Assembly: GCF_027925155.1 (NCBI RefSeq)
Contig: NZ_BSDY01000011.1
Location: forward strand, 62,001-126,000
Source: Propionigenium maris DSM 9537
GTDB taxonomy: Bacteria > Fusobacteriota > Fusobacteriia > Fusobacteriales > Fusobacteriaceae
DNA length: 64,000 nt
Direction of reading: 5' to 3'
Below are positions 1 to 9,369 of the stretch, in pieces (the first letter of the stretch is position 1; the number at the start of each line of letters is the position of its first letter). The notes beneath the pieces are model-generated. The model did not search any database. It was not told the origin of the DNA and saw only the letters and a list, made by a program, of their open reading frames with translations. The position numbers and the translations under genes were made by a program.

Positions 1-297
1 GATAAAGTTGAGATGTATCCTATATTGAAGCAAAGTTCAATTTTTTTAAGACCGACAAATTCTGACGGTGATGCAATATCTGTTAGAGAAGCAATATCAT
101 TAGAAATAACATGCATAGCAAGTGATGTAGCAGTAAGACCTGAAGGAGTAATAAATTTTAAAACACGAGATTTGGATGATTTGGAAAAAATAACTAATAA
201 AATATTAAATAATTATGATTATTATAAAGAAAAAGCAAAAAATAATGAATGCCCAAATTATGCAGAAGAAGGATATAAAGTTTATTCTAAATTATAA
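1..297 (+). CDS. Glycosyltransferase, C-terminal fragment (cut by window edge)
   Basis: The frame is open from base 1, so the gene starts outside the window and only about 98 codons are visible. The piece has the pattern of the GT4/GT-B C-terminal nucleotide-sugar half: a proline after a hydrophobic stretch, then SVREAISLE, matching the family's E-x7-E neighbourhood, followed by a helical tail. It heads a plus-strand polysaccharide cluster, so it probably adds a sugar to the repeat unit at the inner membrane. Donor and acceptor cannot be read. It is as AT-rich as the next six genes. Confidence 0.7.
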   Translation, partial: DKVEMYPILKQSSIFLRPTNSDGDAISVREAISLEITCIASDVAVRPEGVINFKTRDLDDLEKITNKILNNYDYYKEKAKNNECPNYAEEGYKVYSKL

Positions 298-350
298 AAT
301 TTTACTTGAAAATATAAGATTTCTTAGGTTGTAAAAAATAGGAGTAAAAA

Positions 351-1439
351 ATGAGAGCAGAAATAATTAGATGTAAAAAAGGTTTTTATAATTTAAAAGA
401 AGATTGGGAAGCTTTGGAAAAAGAAGATGAAAATTTATCTTATTTTAATACGTTTGAATATAATTATCACTGGTTAAATAATTCAGGAATAGTAGATGAT
501 AATATTTATGTTATAGTTATTAAAGATAAAAGAGAAGCAATTTTAGGAATTGCACCTCTTTATATAAAGGTAGAAAGAAAAGTTTTATCTTTAAAAACAT
601 TAGCTTTTATGGGATGGGGAGATTATCTTAACATCATTTTAAAATCAAAAGATGTTAATAAGACAAAAGTCTTTAATTTTATATTAGAAAACATATTGTC
701 AGAAACAACTTTATGGAATAGAGTTTCTCTTCAAAATATATCAATAGATACCGATTTAGCAAGAGTTATATTAAAACACCAAAATTATAATAAGAATTTT
801 AAATTGCAAGTTGAAAATCCTAAAATTAATTTTTGGAAATATAAGAACTATAATGATTTCAGTTTGAAAAATATATCTAAAAGTACCAAAAATCAGCGTA
901 ATAAAATGAAAAGAGAAATAGAATACCTATTTAAAGTAGAAAAGAATCATGAAATAAACAGATATGTAGAAATAAAAGATACTCACACAAAGTTACAGAT
1001 GAATATGATAAAAAATGATGGGAGAAAAGATCGAAGAACTTTATTTCAAATAGAAACGAAAGGTAAATTCTTAGAAGATCTCTATAATTCTTCAAAAAAT
1101 ATTATAAACTTTTTATTATTAGATAAAGAGAATAAGATAATAGCTTATGATTCTTGCTATATATACAATGATATATTGTATTCTTGGAATATAGCACATG
1201 ACTTTAAATATAATAAATATAGACCTGGAAGAGTTATAAAACACGAAATAATGAATTATTGTTTTGAGAATAACATAAAATCGTATGATTTTGGATGTGG
1301 AAGATACCCATGGAAATTTGAGTGGACTCCAGAAATGAATTATGTCTATAAATTAGAAATTTGGAATAATAGTGATAAAAAGTCTAGGCTTTTAAAAAGC
1401 ATGTTTAAATTTAAAGAGGCATTAAAATGTTTGAAATAG
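351..1439 (+). CDS. GNAT/FemAB-like acyltransferase of the polysaccharide cluster
   Basis: This 362-residue protein resembles the acetyltransferase-like BioF2/CelD family (COG5653 type): a mixed N-terminal half, a basic middle with KSTKNQRNKMKRE, and a C-terminal GNAT-like half ending in the DFGCGRYPWKFEW segment typical of the group. The family transfers acyl or aminoacyl groups to sugars or lipids, and here it likely decorates the surface glycan. Start ATG has a GGAG box about seven bases upstream. The 3' end overlaps the flippase gene by 13 bp, which implies one transcript. Substrate is unknown. Confidence 0.65.
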   Translation: MRAEIIRCKKGFYNLKEDWEALEKEDENLSYFNTFEYNYHWLNNSGIVDDNIYVIVIKDKREAILGIAPLYIKVERKVLSLKTLAFMGWGDYLNIILKSKDVNKTKVFNFILENILSETTLWNRVSLQNISIDTDLARVILKHQNYNKNFKLQVENPKINFWKYKNYNDFSLKNISKSTKNQRNKMKREIEYLFKVEKNHEINRYVEIKDTHTKLQMNMIKNDGRKDRRTLFQIETKGKFLEDLYNSSKNIINFLLLDKENKIIAYDSCYIYNDILYSWNIAHDFKYNKYRPGRVIKHEIMNYCFENNIKSYDFGCGRYPWKFEWTPEMNYVYKLEIWNNSDKKSRLLKSMFKFKEALKCLK

Positions 1440-2872
1440 CATATAAAAGGTTAAAAAATAATAAGGTGCTATCGAGTGGGTTAGTATATTTAGCTTTTTC
1501 ATTAGGTACGCAACTATTAGGGCTGTTTTATACTCCTCTATTAACGAATACCTTAAAAGTTTCTGACTACGGAATTTATAATCTAGTACTATCTCTTCAA
1601 GGAATTATTTCTATAGTATTTACATTATGTATAACAAGTGGTTTCTCAAGGTTTTATAACGATATAAAAGATAAGTCAAAATTTAAATATTCTATATTAA
1701 ACTTCCTCTTTCTTATAGGTATTTTTAGCACATTGTTGATAATCAATTTCAGCAATATATTATCTAAAATATTGTTGGCAGAGACAGCAAACGGAGACAA
1801 CTATATCATAATTTTATCATTGGCTTCTATGATAACAGGTTTTATTTCTGTTTACGAAGCAGAGTATATAATGGAGTTCAAGTCGCTTAAGGCATCAATT
1901 ATTAATTTTTTAAGGATTTTTATACGTTTACTATTTATAAGTTATATAGTGTACTCCTACCAAGAATTAAGTGTTTTTTTGATCTTAAAGGTTCAATTAG
2001 TAATTGAAGTCATGATATTTATGACATTATTTTTGAAAGATATAAAAGGTTATAAACTTCAGATAGATATTGAAGAAATCAAAAAACCAGTGACTTTTGG
2101 TTTAGGACTTGTTTTAGGGCAGGTTTCAACCTGGATTTTAACATTAATAGACAGACGATTCTTAGTAGAGTATTCAGATTTTTCAGATGTAGGTATTTAT
2201 TCTCTGGCCTATACAATAGGAATGTTAATTAACCCTGTATTATTAATACCGTTTAAAAAGATATTCACACCTTTTAAATTTAAGGTTTATGATCAAAGAG
2301 GAGGCAAGGAAAAGGTTATAGAATTTTTTAATTTCTATATTTTCTCAGGGATTTTTTGTGTTTTAGGTCTCTCTTTATATTCTAAGATATTAGTTACAAT
2401 ACTGGGAACAAAAGAATATTTAGAGGCAGTTAAAGTAGTTCCTTTTGTATCATTTTCTTATTTCTTATGGGGGCTCAATGAATTTTTTGGTTTGGGGCTG
2501 AATATTAAAAATAAAAGCTTGTTAAATTCCCTTTTAGCTGGTCTTGCAGCAATATTGAATATTATTTTAAATTTAATTTTAATACCTTTAATCGGAATTT
2601 ATGGAGCAGCAATAGCAACTTTAATTTCATACGGGTTAACGAACATACTATATTATAAGTGTGGAAAAAAATATTATCACGTAAATTTTGAACTTAGTTA
2701 TTTAATAAAGTATTTTTGTATATACATTTTTTTATACGGACTATATTCTATTTTAAATTTAAATCTATTAACAGAATTTATAATCAACATATTATTTGTC
2801 TTATCTTATTTTTTGATTTGTTTTAAATTAAGGTTGATAAGCATTGATAAACTAAAAAGAATGAGGATGTAA
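1427..2872 (+). CDS. Oligosaccharide flippase (Wzx-like)
   Basis: A 481-residue, strongly hydrophobic protein with roughly 12 membrane spans and few long loops, matching the polysaccharide-transport branch of the MOP superfamily. The N-terminus (about residues 14-45) has the SLGTQLLGLFYTPLLT type motif seen in Wzx proteins. It would move the undecaprenyl-linked repeat unit across the inner membrane. It overlaps the upstream acyltransferase gene and is followed after 2 bp by the next gene, so translation is probably coupled. The base composition is very AT-rich. Confidence 0.85.
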   Translation: MFEIAYKRLKNNKVLSSGLVYLAFSLGTQLLGLFYTPLLTNTLKVSDYGIYNLVLSLQGIISIVFTLCITSGFSRFYNDIKDKSKFKYSILNFLFLIGIFSTLLIINFSNILSKILLAETANGDNYIIILSLASMITGFISVYEAEYIMEFKSLKASIINFLRIFIRLLFISYIVYSYQELSVFLILKVQLVIEVMIFMTLFLKDIKGYKLQIDIEEIKKPVTFGLGLVLGQVSTWILTLIDRRFLVEYSDFSDVGIYSLAYTIGMLINPVLLIPFKKIFTPFKFKVYDQRGGKEKVIEFFNFYIFSGIFCVLGLSLYSKILVTILGTKEYLEAVKVVPFVSFSYFLWGLNEFFGLGLNIKNKSLLNSLLAGLAAILNIILNLILIPLIGIYGAAIATLISYGLTNILYYKCGKKYYHVNFELSYLIKYFCIYIFLYGLYSILNLNLLTEFIINILFVLSYFLICFKLRLISIDKLKRMRM

Positions 2873-2874
2873 AG

Positions 2875-3483
2875 GTGATAGCTAAAGTAAAATTTATTTT
2901 AAAAAATGAAGGGGTAAGAGGAGTAATCTCTAGGCTAAAGGCAAAAGTATATCAGGATTATTTTTTATATGAGATAGACTTAAAAAACTTTTCAAAAATT
3001 GAAAGTTTTGAGATAAGAAAGATTGAGGATTTACATTTAAAGCTATTAATTTCAGAAAAAAATGAAGAAATTAGGACTGAAAAAATAAATAGACTTCAGC
3101 AGAGGCAGTTTAATAATGAAACTCAAGATTTTGTAATAATTGAAGCAGGCGCTATAGCAGGTCACTATGGATTAGCTTTTAAAAACTTAGAAAGTGATCC
3201 AGATATAAATAACGGTTTGGAATTTGGAAACGAAACTACTTATTTGTATGATGATTACACTTTTAAGAAGTTTAGGGGGAGGGGTTACCACAAAAAATCT
3301 ATAGTAGACAGATTAATGCATTCGAAACAGAAAGGCTATAAAAAAAGTATTGTACTAATTTATTGTGACAATATAATCTCCCAAAAGTCTTATGAGAGAT
3401 TAGGATTCAAAAAAAATAGAAAACTTTATGAAGTTAAAATATTAAAGAATAAATTAATATATGGTTCAAAACATCAAAAATAA
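2875..3483 (+). CDS. GNAT-family N-acetyltransferase
   Basis: A 202-residue protein with a GTG start two bases after the flippase stop. The C-terminal half has GNAT features: a beta strand, then FRGRGYHKKSIVDRLM (about residues 134-149), which fits the acetyl-CoA pyrophosphate loop R/Q-x-x-G-x-G/A, and later SYERLGFKKNRKLYE, the usual C-terminal 'ALYEKLGF' equivalent. It probably acetylates an amino sugar or nucleotide sugar for the surface polymer. The exact acceptor is not visible. Confidence 0.7.
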   Translation: MIAKVKFILKNEGVRGVISRLKAKVYQDYFLYEIDLKNFSKIESFEIRKIEDLHLKLLISEKNEEIRTEKINRLQQRQFNNETQDFVIIEAGAIAGHYGLAFKNLESDPDINNGLEFGNETTYLYDDYTFKKFRGRGYHKKSIVDRLMHSKQKGYKKSIVLIYCDNIISQKSYERLGFKKNRKLYEVKILKNKLIYGSKHQK

Positions 3484-3522
3484 CAAGTTTATTTAATAAA
3501 TAAAAGATTTAGGAGAGAGCTT

Positions 3523-3972
3523 ATGAATGCAATTAGACTGTATAAATTTTCTAATTATCTATTCAAAAAGAAATTATTTAAAGCAGCTTTAGTTATTCAA
3601 AGTGTGAATAGAATTTTGAATAACTCACATATACCGTATAGTGTTAAAATTGGTGAAAACAGTAAGTTTGCCTATGGTGGCATAGGTGTAGTTATACATA
3701 GTAAAGCTATAATTGGAAATAATTGTATGATAGGTCAAAACACAACAATAGGAGGAAGAACAGGACATGGAGTAGCTCCTATAATAGGAGATAATGTTTA
3801 TATAGCTGCAGGAAGTAGAGTTTTGGGAGGAATAAATATTGGGAGTAATGTAGTTATTGGTGCCAATGCAGTTGTAGTAAAAGATGTTCCTAGCAACTCA
3901 GTAGTTGTAGGAATTCCTGCAACAATAATTTCTAGAGATGTAGAGAAATTCAAAAAGGCAGGAATTATATGA
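3523..3972 (+). CDS. Serine acetyltransferase-like hexapeptide-repeat acyltransferase
   Basis: A 149-residue left-handed beta-helix protein. From about residue 45 it shows successive hexapeptide turns (IGENSKF, IGNNCMIGQNTTIGG, IGDNVYIAAGS, IGSNVVIGANAVVVKDVP), ending with the GIPA turn. The HGVAPIIG segment after GGRTGHG resembles the catalytic loop of CysE-type enzymes. The long N-terminal helical domain of true CysE is absent, so a sugar O-acetyltransferase role in the cluster is as likely as cysteine synthesis. It overlaps the next gene by 4 bp (ATGA). Confidence 0.75.
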   Translation: MNAIRLYKFSNYLFKKKLFKAALVIQSVNRILNNSHIPYSVKIGENSKFAYGGIGVVIHSKAIIGNNCMIGQNTTIGGRTGHGVAPIIGDNVYIAAGSRVLGGINIGSNVVIGANAVVVKDVPSNSVVVGIPATIISRDVEKFKKAGII

Positions 3973-5156
3973 AGATAAAAGTTTGTAAATGGAAAAACAA
4001 TGCAAAATCTCCAGTAATGTTTATGGTAGATGATTTAGCTAATGTTTGGGTTGATCTTAGCGGAAACGGGAAAATTGATAGAGGTGAAGATTGGGGATAC
4101 GCAAAATATGAAGAGAATTCATCGATCACTTTTTTAGAAGAGGAAATTTTAAATCAATTCCCAGATGTTAAAGTTAATTTCTATGTCCCTGTTGGAAAAA
4201 GAATAGGAATGGTAAGGGATTCTGATATATACATGTATTCTAATCCAATTAATGAAAACAAGTCTACAATTGAATTTTTTAGAAGTCTAAATAATGATTC
4301 GAGGTATGAATTATCTTATCATGGATTAACTCATGGAGAAGTTTATAATAAACCAGAGGATCAGAAACAAGAGTGGGAATGTTATTCTAGCTTGAATGAA
4401 GCCTTAGAGACAATTGATGCTGGAAAGGCGATATTCAGAGAAGTTACAGGAGAATACCCTAAAGGTGGAAAATACTGTGGGTACACTAAAGGTAAATATG
4501 GAGATGAAAGTATAGATAAATCAAACTTTTTATGGTGGAATAGGAATTTAAATTATATAAATGTCAAAAAGTATTGTGGAGACGATGATAATAAAATTAC
4601 AAATTTTGATATAAAAATATTTGGAGAAAACAATGTTATTGATATTCCTTCGACATTGGGGGGGGATATTTTCAACACTAAATCGAGTTCACGTATAAAG
4701 ACAGTGGTAAAAAGAATCCTAAAATTTTATATGGAGATAAAAGGAAAAAAAGAAATAGACTTCTTATTAAAAAATAACTTAGTGATATCTATTCAAGAGC
4801 ATATATCACCTGCAAGAGATGATGGGAAAGTCCAAACGCCAAATATTTTTGATGACAAGGAAAGCCTAATAAAGATATTTAAGTATTTAAAAGATAAAAA
4901 TGTTTGGTATTGTACTGGAACTGAATTGGCAAAATATGTCTCGGTAAGAGATAAGATAAAGATAGTAAAGAAGAATAATAACAGTTTTGCTTTTAGCGAA
5001 ATAGATTTTAATGACAGAAAAAATCATGAAATAAGCGTGAAAATAGATTTGAAGTGCGATAAAATTATGCAGCCAAATAAAGTGATAGTTTCTTCAGTAA
5101 ATAATATTTTTAATTTAGAAATTATGGAAGGGAACTATAAAATATTAGGTGATTAA
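3969..5156 (+). CDS. Polysaccharide deacetylase-like protein, function uncertain
   Basis: A 395-residue protein without signal peptide. It starts with MFMVDDLAN (about residues 16-24), where the DD could be the metal-binding Asp pair of the NodB-type (CE4) barrel, and has YHGLTHG (about 117-123), which fits the H-x(3-4)-H metal motif. QEHISPARDDG near residue 277 may close the site. Length and details differ from ordinary CE4 enzymes, so it may be a divergent deacetylase or a non-catalytic relative. It overlaps the preceding acyltransferase gene, suggesting paired action on the same sugar. Assignment by motif only. Confidence 0.5.
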   Translation: MKIKVCKWKNNAKSPVMFMVDDLANVWVDLSGNGKIDRGEDWGYAKYEENSSITFLEEEILNQFPDVKVNFYVPVGKRIGMVRDSDIYMYSNPINENKSTIEFFRSLNNDSRYELSYHGLTHGEVYNKPEDQKQEWECYSSLNEALETIDAGKAIFREVTGEYPKGGKYCGYTKGKYGDESIDKSNFLWWNRNLNYINVKKYCGDDDNKITNFDIKIFGENNVIDIPSTLGGDIFNTKSSSRIKTVVKRILKFYMEIKGKKEIDFLLKNNLVISIQEHISPARDDGKVQTPNIFDDKESLIKIFKYLKDKNVWYCTGTELAKYVSVRDKIKIVKKNNNSFAFSEIDFNDRKNHEISVKIDLKCDKIMQPNKVIVSSVNNIFNLEIMEGNYKILGD

Positions 5157-5165
5157 TTAAAGTAG

Positions 5166-6605
5166 GTGAGGAAAATAGAAAAAAAACAGAGTAAATTTTT
5201 ATTGGATCTATTTGGTTTTATGGCAGTTTTTATTTTAATAATATTAATTATGCTAAAGCTAAAAAATGGGTATTTAAGCTTATTAGCCTCCTTAGTTATA
5301 AGTGTATGGGTTTTTAATATGTATTTTTCCTTCAACAAGTTGAAATCACGATTGATATTTATGATTTATCAAGTAACATTTTTCAATTTTTTGATGGGAG
5401 AATTCTTTTTTTCATTAATAAACAATGAAGAAATTGTTTTACATAATTTAACTATTGAAAGTTATGCCCATACTTTGATAGCTTTGTTATTAAGCTTGGG
5501 AATGACATTTTTAGGTTATACTTTAATCAAAGTCAAAAAAAATGAAAATTATATATTAAAAATAGGTGACAAAAAAAAGTTAAGTGATATTTATTTAGCC
5601 AGCTTGATAATGTATGTAATCTCATTTTTATCAAGAATGGCTATTTTAATTGAAAAGGGCAGGTTTGTAAGTGAGTTAGGATATTCAGAATATTACTTAA
5701 GTTATTCTTCTAACTTACCATTCATAATAAGTTTTTTTTCATCCTTTTATTATATAAGCTTTTATACGATTCTTTCCACGTTTCCAAACAAGAGAAAAAC
5801 AAGGGTTTTATTTCTGATGGGGAGTATTGTTGCAGTGGTTTCACTAGGGTTTGGACAAAGAAATGGATTCGTTTTAGATATCATTTTAATGTTTATATAT
5901 TTAGCTTTTAGAGAACAAACTGGTCAAAAATGGATTGACAGAAAAAAGATAGCCATAGGACTGATTTTGATCCCTTTAGTAATTGGAGGAATGCAAGATT
6001 TAAGTAACAAAAGGTTTGAAAAAAATATTTCGTCGAAGGAAGCAACCTTTAAAAAGGTAGAGAGTTTTTTTATATCTCAAGGTGGTTCCATTCATACAAT
6101 AACTTATGGGTATCAGTTAAAAGATTATATTCCTAAACAAGATATAAAATATATTTTAGGTCCTTTAAGAGATTATTTGACACAAAATATAATAAGTCAA
6201 AAGTTGTTTGGATTTGAGAATTGGCAGCATGACCCAATAAAAAAAGCTACAAAAGCAGCTCTTTATGGTTCAACTTTGGCTTACATGTTATTTCCAGAAG
6301 GATACCTTGCAGGAAAGGGAATGGGTTCTTCTTATATCGCTGAAATATATCATGATTTTGGATATTTAGGGATAATTTTTGGAAGTCTTTTAATAGGAAT
6401 GTCCTTAAAAAAGTTTGATAATTATAGTGTAAACAGCTGGTTTAAGTTTGTCTTTTTAATGCTAATAATAAGAAGAGTAATTTACTTGCCAAGGGATAGT
6501 GCTCTAGGCTGGATTAGTATTGTTTTTAGTATACCTAATATATTAGGTTTATTGTCAATAATATTATTAAGCAAGTTTATTAGTAAATTTAAAAAAAATA
6601 TATAA
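5166..6605 (+). CDS. Oligosaccharide repeat-unit polymerase (Wzy-like)
   Basis: A 479-residue membrane protein with about 11-12 predicted spans and one long extracytoplasmic loop (about residues 275-385) between hydrophobic blocks, the layout of O-antigen/capsule polymerases. Wzy proteins diverge too much for a sequence motif, so position next to a flippase, sugar-modifying enzymes and nucleotide-sugar genes carries weight. GTG start, with AGTAGGTGAGG around it giving only a weak ribosome site; a later start is possible. Very AT-rich. Confidence 0.75.
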   Translation: MRKIEKKQSKFLLDLFGFMAVFILIILIMLKLKNGYLSLLASLVISVWVFNMYFSFNKLKSRLIFMIYQVTFFNFLMGEFFFSLINNEEIVLHNLTIESYAHTLIALLLSLGMTFLGYTLIKVKKNENYILKIGDKKKLSDIYLASLIMYVISFLSRMAILIEKGRFVSELGYSEYYLSYSSNLPFIISFFSSFYYISFYTILSTFPNKRKTRVLFLMGSIVAVVSLGFGQRNGFVLDIILMFIYLAFREQTGQKWIDRKKIAIGLILIPLVIGGMQDLSNKRFEKNISSKEATFKKVESFFISQGGSIHTITYGYQLKDYIPKQDIKYILGPLRDYLTQNIISQKLFGFENWQHDPIKKATKAALYGSTLAYMLFPEGYLAGKGMGSSYIAEIYHDFGYLGIIFGSLLIGMSLKKFDNYSVNSWFKFVFLMLIIRRVIYLPRDSALGWISIVFSIPNILGLLSIILLSKFISKFKKNI

Positions 6606-6618
6606 TAAGGAGATTTTT

Positions 6619-7845
6619 ATGAAAAAAGTTAATATTATAGGATTAGGCTATATAGGGCTTCCTACAGCTCTTATGTTCGCTAAGAGTGGAGTAAAGATAG
6701 TAGGAACAGATTATAATAAGGAATTAGTAGCTTCACTTAATAGAAAGGAGCTTACCTTTGAAGAGGAAGGGTTGGAAGAACTTTTTGAATCAGCACTAAG
6801 CAATGGAATAGAGTTTTCCACAGAGTATCATAAAACAGATACATATATAGTTACAGTGCCTACACCATATATGAAAGATTCTAAGAAGTTAGATCCCAAG
6901 TATGTTATATCAGCTGTAAATTCTGTATTAGATGTCTGTGAAAAGGGAACTAAGCTTATAATAGAATCAACAATTTCACCGGGATCTATTGATAAAGTTG
7001 TTCGTCCTGAAATTGTAAAAAGAGGATTTGTAATAGGGAAAGACATTCATTTAGTTCATGCACCAGAAAGAATTATTCCAGGAAATATGATATATGAACT
7101 TGAATATAACTCCAGAACTATAGGAGCAGATAATAAGGAGATTGGTGAGGAAGTTAAAAAGCTTTATTCAAGCTTCTGTAAAGCAGATATAGTTGTAACA
7201 GACATGAGAAGTGCTGAAATGTCAAAAGTAGTTGAAAATACATTTAGAGATATTAATATAGCATTTGCCAATGAATTAGCTAAAATATGTAGAGAAGACG
7301 ATATGGATGTATATGAGATAATTAAGATAGCAAATATGCACCCAAGAGTGAATATCCTTCAGCCAGGACCAGGGGTAGGAGGACACTGTATCTCAGTGGA
7401 CCCTTGGTTCCTTGTAGGGGATTATCCAGATTTAACAAACCTTATACTAAATGCCAGAAAGATAAATGACTCTATGCCAGGACATGTATTAAAGAGGATC
7501 AGAGACATAATGAGAGAGCATAAAGTAAAGGATATCTCTGAGATTGGATTATATGGGCTTACATATAAGGAAAATGTAGATGATATGAGAGAAAGTCCAA
7601 CATTACAGCTTCTTGAGAAAATGGATGAGCACTTAGCTTTTGGAGTGAAGGTATTCGATCCATTTATAAAAACCAAGCAGGTAGACAATCAATTTGTTAG
7701 TTTTGAGGACTTTGTAGATCAAGTAAAGATAGTGGTTGTAATGGTAGCCCACGATCATATCAAAGAAAATATAGAGAGAATCAAAGATAAATTAGTACTT
7801 GATACGAAAAATATCTGTACATTTGATTCAGCTTATAAATTATAA
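6619..7845 (+). CDS. wecC: UDP-N-acetyl-D-mannosamine dehydrogenase
   Basis: This 408-residue protein belongs to the UDP-glucose/UDP-ManNAc dehydrogenase family. The N-terminal Rossmann motif is GLGYIGLPTA (residues 7-16). The catalytic Cys is in PGVGGHCISVDPWFL (about 250-265), and the C-terminal domain starts with LYGLTYKENVDDMRESP. It oxidises UDP-ManNAc to UDP-ManNAcA with two NAD+, pairing with the epimerase downstream. AAGGAG lies before the ATG. A strong hairpin with a T-run separates it from wecB, so the pair may be attenuated. Confidence 0.9.
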   Translation: MKKVNIIGLGYIGLPTALMFAKSGVKIVGTDYNKELVASLNRKELTFEEEGLEELFESALSNGIEFSTEYHKTDTYIVTVPTPYMKDSKKLDPKYVISAVNSVLDVCEKGTKLIIESTISPGSIDKVVRPEIVKRGFVIGKDIHLVHAPERIIPGNMIYELEYNSRTIGADNKEIGEEVKKLYSSFCKADIVVTDMRSAEMSKVVENTFRDINIAFANELAKICREDDMDVYEIIKIANMHPRVNILQPGPGVGGHCISVDPWFLVGDYPDLTNLILNARKINDSMPGHVLKRIRDIMREHKVKDISEIGLYGLTYKENVDDMRESPTLQLLEKMDEHLAFGVKVFDPFIKTKQVDNQFVSFEDFVDQVKIVVVMVAHDHIKENIERIKDKLVLDTKNICTFDSAYKL

Positions 7846-7851
7846 TATTTT

Positions 7852-7883
7852 ATCAGGGCAGATATTATATCTGCCCTGTTTTT
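7852..7883 (+). terminator. Rho-independent terminator between wecC and wecB
   Basis: An 11-bp perfect stem (7854-7864 with 7868-7878) closed by a TTA loop is followed directly by five Ts. It sits only 11 bp before the wecB start, inside what otherwise looks like one operon, so partial read-through is likely. Confidence 0.85.
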
Positions 7884-7893
7884 AGGGGGAAGA

Positions 7894-9042
7894 ATGAAGA
7901 AAAAGGTAATGGTAGTATTTGGGACAAGACCAGAAGCAATTAAGATGTGTCCTCTGGTAAAGGAATTAAAGACAAGAGAAGAGCTGGAAACGGTAGTTTG
8001 TGTAACGGGGCAGCATAGAGAGATGCTTGATCAGGTATTGAACGTATTTGATATTGTACCAGAATATGATCTTTCAATAATGAAGAAAAAGCAGACACTA
8101 TTTGATGTGACAACAAATATACTGAATAAAATAAAGGAAGTGCTTGAAGAAGTAAAACCAGATGTAGTTTTGGTGCATGGAGATACATCTACAACATTTG
8201 TTACAGCACTAGCCTGTTTCTACCTTCAGATACCAGTAGGGCATGTTGAAGCGGGACTAAGAACATACGATATCTACTCTCCATTTCCAGAGGAATTTAA
8301 CAGACAGGCAACGGGGATAATATCTTCATATAATTTTGCTCCTACAGAAATCTCAAGAGATAACCTTCTAAAGGAAGGGAAAGCTAATGAAAGCATATTT
8401 GTTACGGGAAATACTGCAATTGATGCGCTGAATACAACGGTAGATAGAAAGTATAATCATGAACTGTTTAACTGGATAGGTGATGACAGATTAATAATGC
8501 TGACTGCCCACAGAAGGGAAAATTTAGGAGAGCCTCTTCACAATATGTTCAGAGCGATTAAACGTATAGTGGATGAACATGACGATATAAAGGTAGTATA
8601 CCCAATTCACATGAATCCACTGGTAAGAGGCGCTGCAAATGAAGTATTTGGAGAGCACGATAGGATAAAAATAATTGAGCCATTGGAAGTTGTAGATTTT
8701 CATAACTTCTTAAATAAATCATATATGATTTTAACGGATAGCGGGGGAATCCAGGAGGAAGCACCATCACTAGGGAAGCCGGTTCTTGTAATGAGAGATA
8801 CAACTGAAAGACCTGAGGGAGTTGCAGCTGGAACTCTTAAGCTAGTAGGAACAGAAGAGGAAAGAATATATGGGACTTTCAAGGAATTATTGAATGATTC
8901 AGAAGAATATGAAAAGATGAGTAGGGCAAGTAACCCATATGGAGATGGTACTGCTTGTAAGCAGATAGCTGATGTTCTTAGTGAAAAGCTAGTGGGAATA
9001 AAGTTTAAGTCTAGTGAAAGCATAGGGGTTAAAAGAGCTTAA
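7894..9042 (+). CDS. wecB: UDP-N-acetylglucosamine 2-epimerase (non-hydrolysing)
   Basis: A 382-residue GT-B-fold enzyme that converts UDP-GlcNAc to UDP-ManNAc. It shows the family start VMVVFGTRPEAIKM (residues 4-17), VTGQHREMLD, VHGDTSTTF, HVEAGLRT, TAHRREN and SGGIQEEAPSLGKPVLVMR. GGGGGA lies three bases before the ATG, and the terminator described above lies just upstream. Together with wecC it supplies UDP-ManNAcA to the polysaccharide cluster. Confidence 0.93.
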   Translation: MKKKVMVVFGTRPEAIKMCPLVKELKTREELETVVCVTGQHREMLDQVLNVFDIVPEYDLSIMKKKQTLFDVTTNILNKIKEVLEEVKPDVVLVHGDTSTTFVTALACFYLQIPVGHVEAGLRTYDIYSPFPEEFNRQATGIISSYNFAPTEISRDNLLKEGKANESIFVTGNTAIDALNTTVDRKYNHELFNWIGDDRLIMLTAHRRENLGEPLHNMFRAIKRIVDEHDDIKVVYPIHMNPLVRGAANEVFGEHDRIKIIEPLEVVDFHNFLNKSYMILTDSGGIQEEAPSLGKPVLVMRDTTERPEGVAAGTLKLVGTEEERIYGTFKELLNDSEEYEKMSRASNPYGDGTACKQIADVLSEKLVGIKFKSSESIGVKRA

Positions 9043-9369
9043 TAATGTTCTCTATTTTCAGTTAACTTCTAAAATATATAGCTCTAAATTAGTAACCATC
9101 AGTCAAGAGAGAAGCATCTAAGTGTCTTCTAATAAAAGGGTACTATTGTAGAAAAAGTATTATAGCTATAACTAAGGAAAGATATAAAAATTTTATAGAG
9201 GTGTTTTGAATTTTTTCTTTAAGTTAAAGGAACCCCTAGAAAGCTTAAGAAAATAAGTGTTTTCATAAGAGATGCTGCTTATCAGATGTGGGTAAGGTCT
9301 TCTTTCTAGTGGTTTTGGAATCTACAACTAAATAACAAATTTATTGGAGAGATTATAAGGAGAAAATGA
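9043..9369. other. Intergenic gap, no gene seen
   Basis: This 327-bp AT-rich stretch marks the end of the polysaccharide cluster. I find no ORF, tRNA or member of the repeat families found further on. Its last bases hold the AAGGAG ribosome site used by the VanZ-like gene. Confidence 0.6.
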
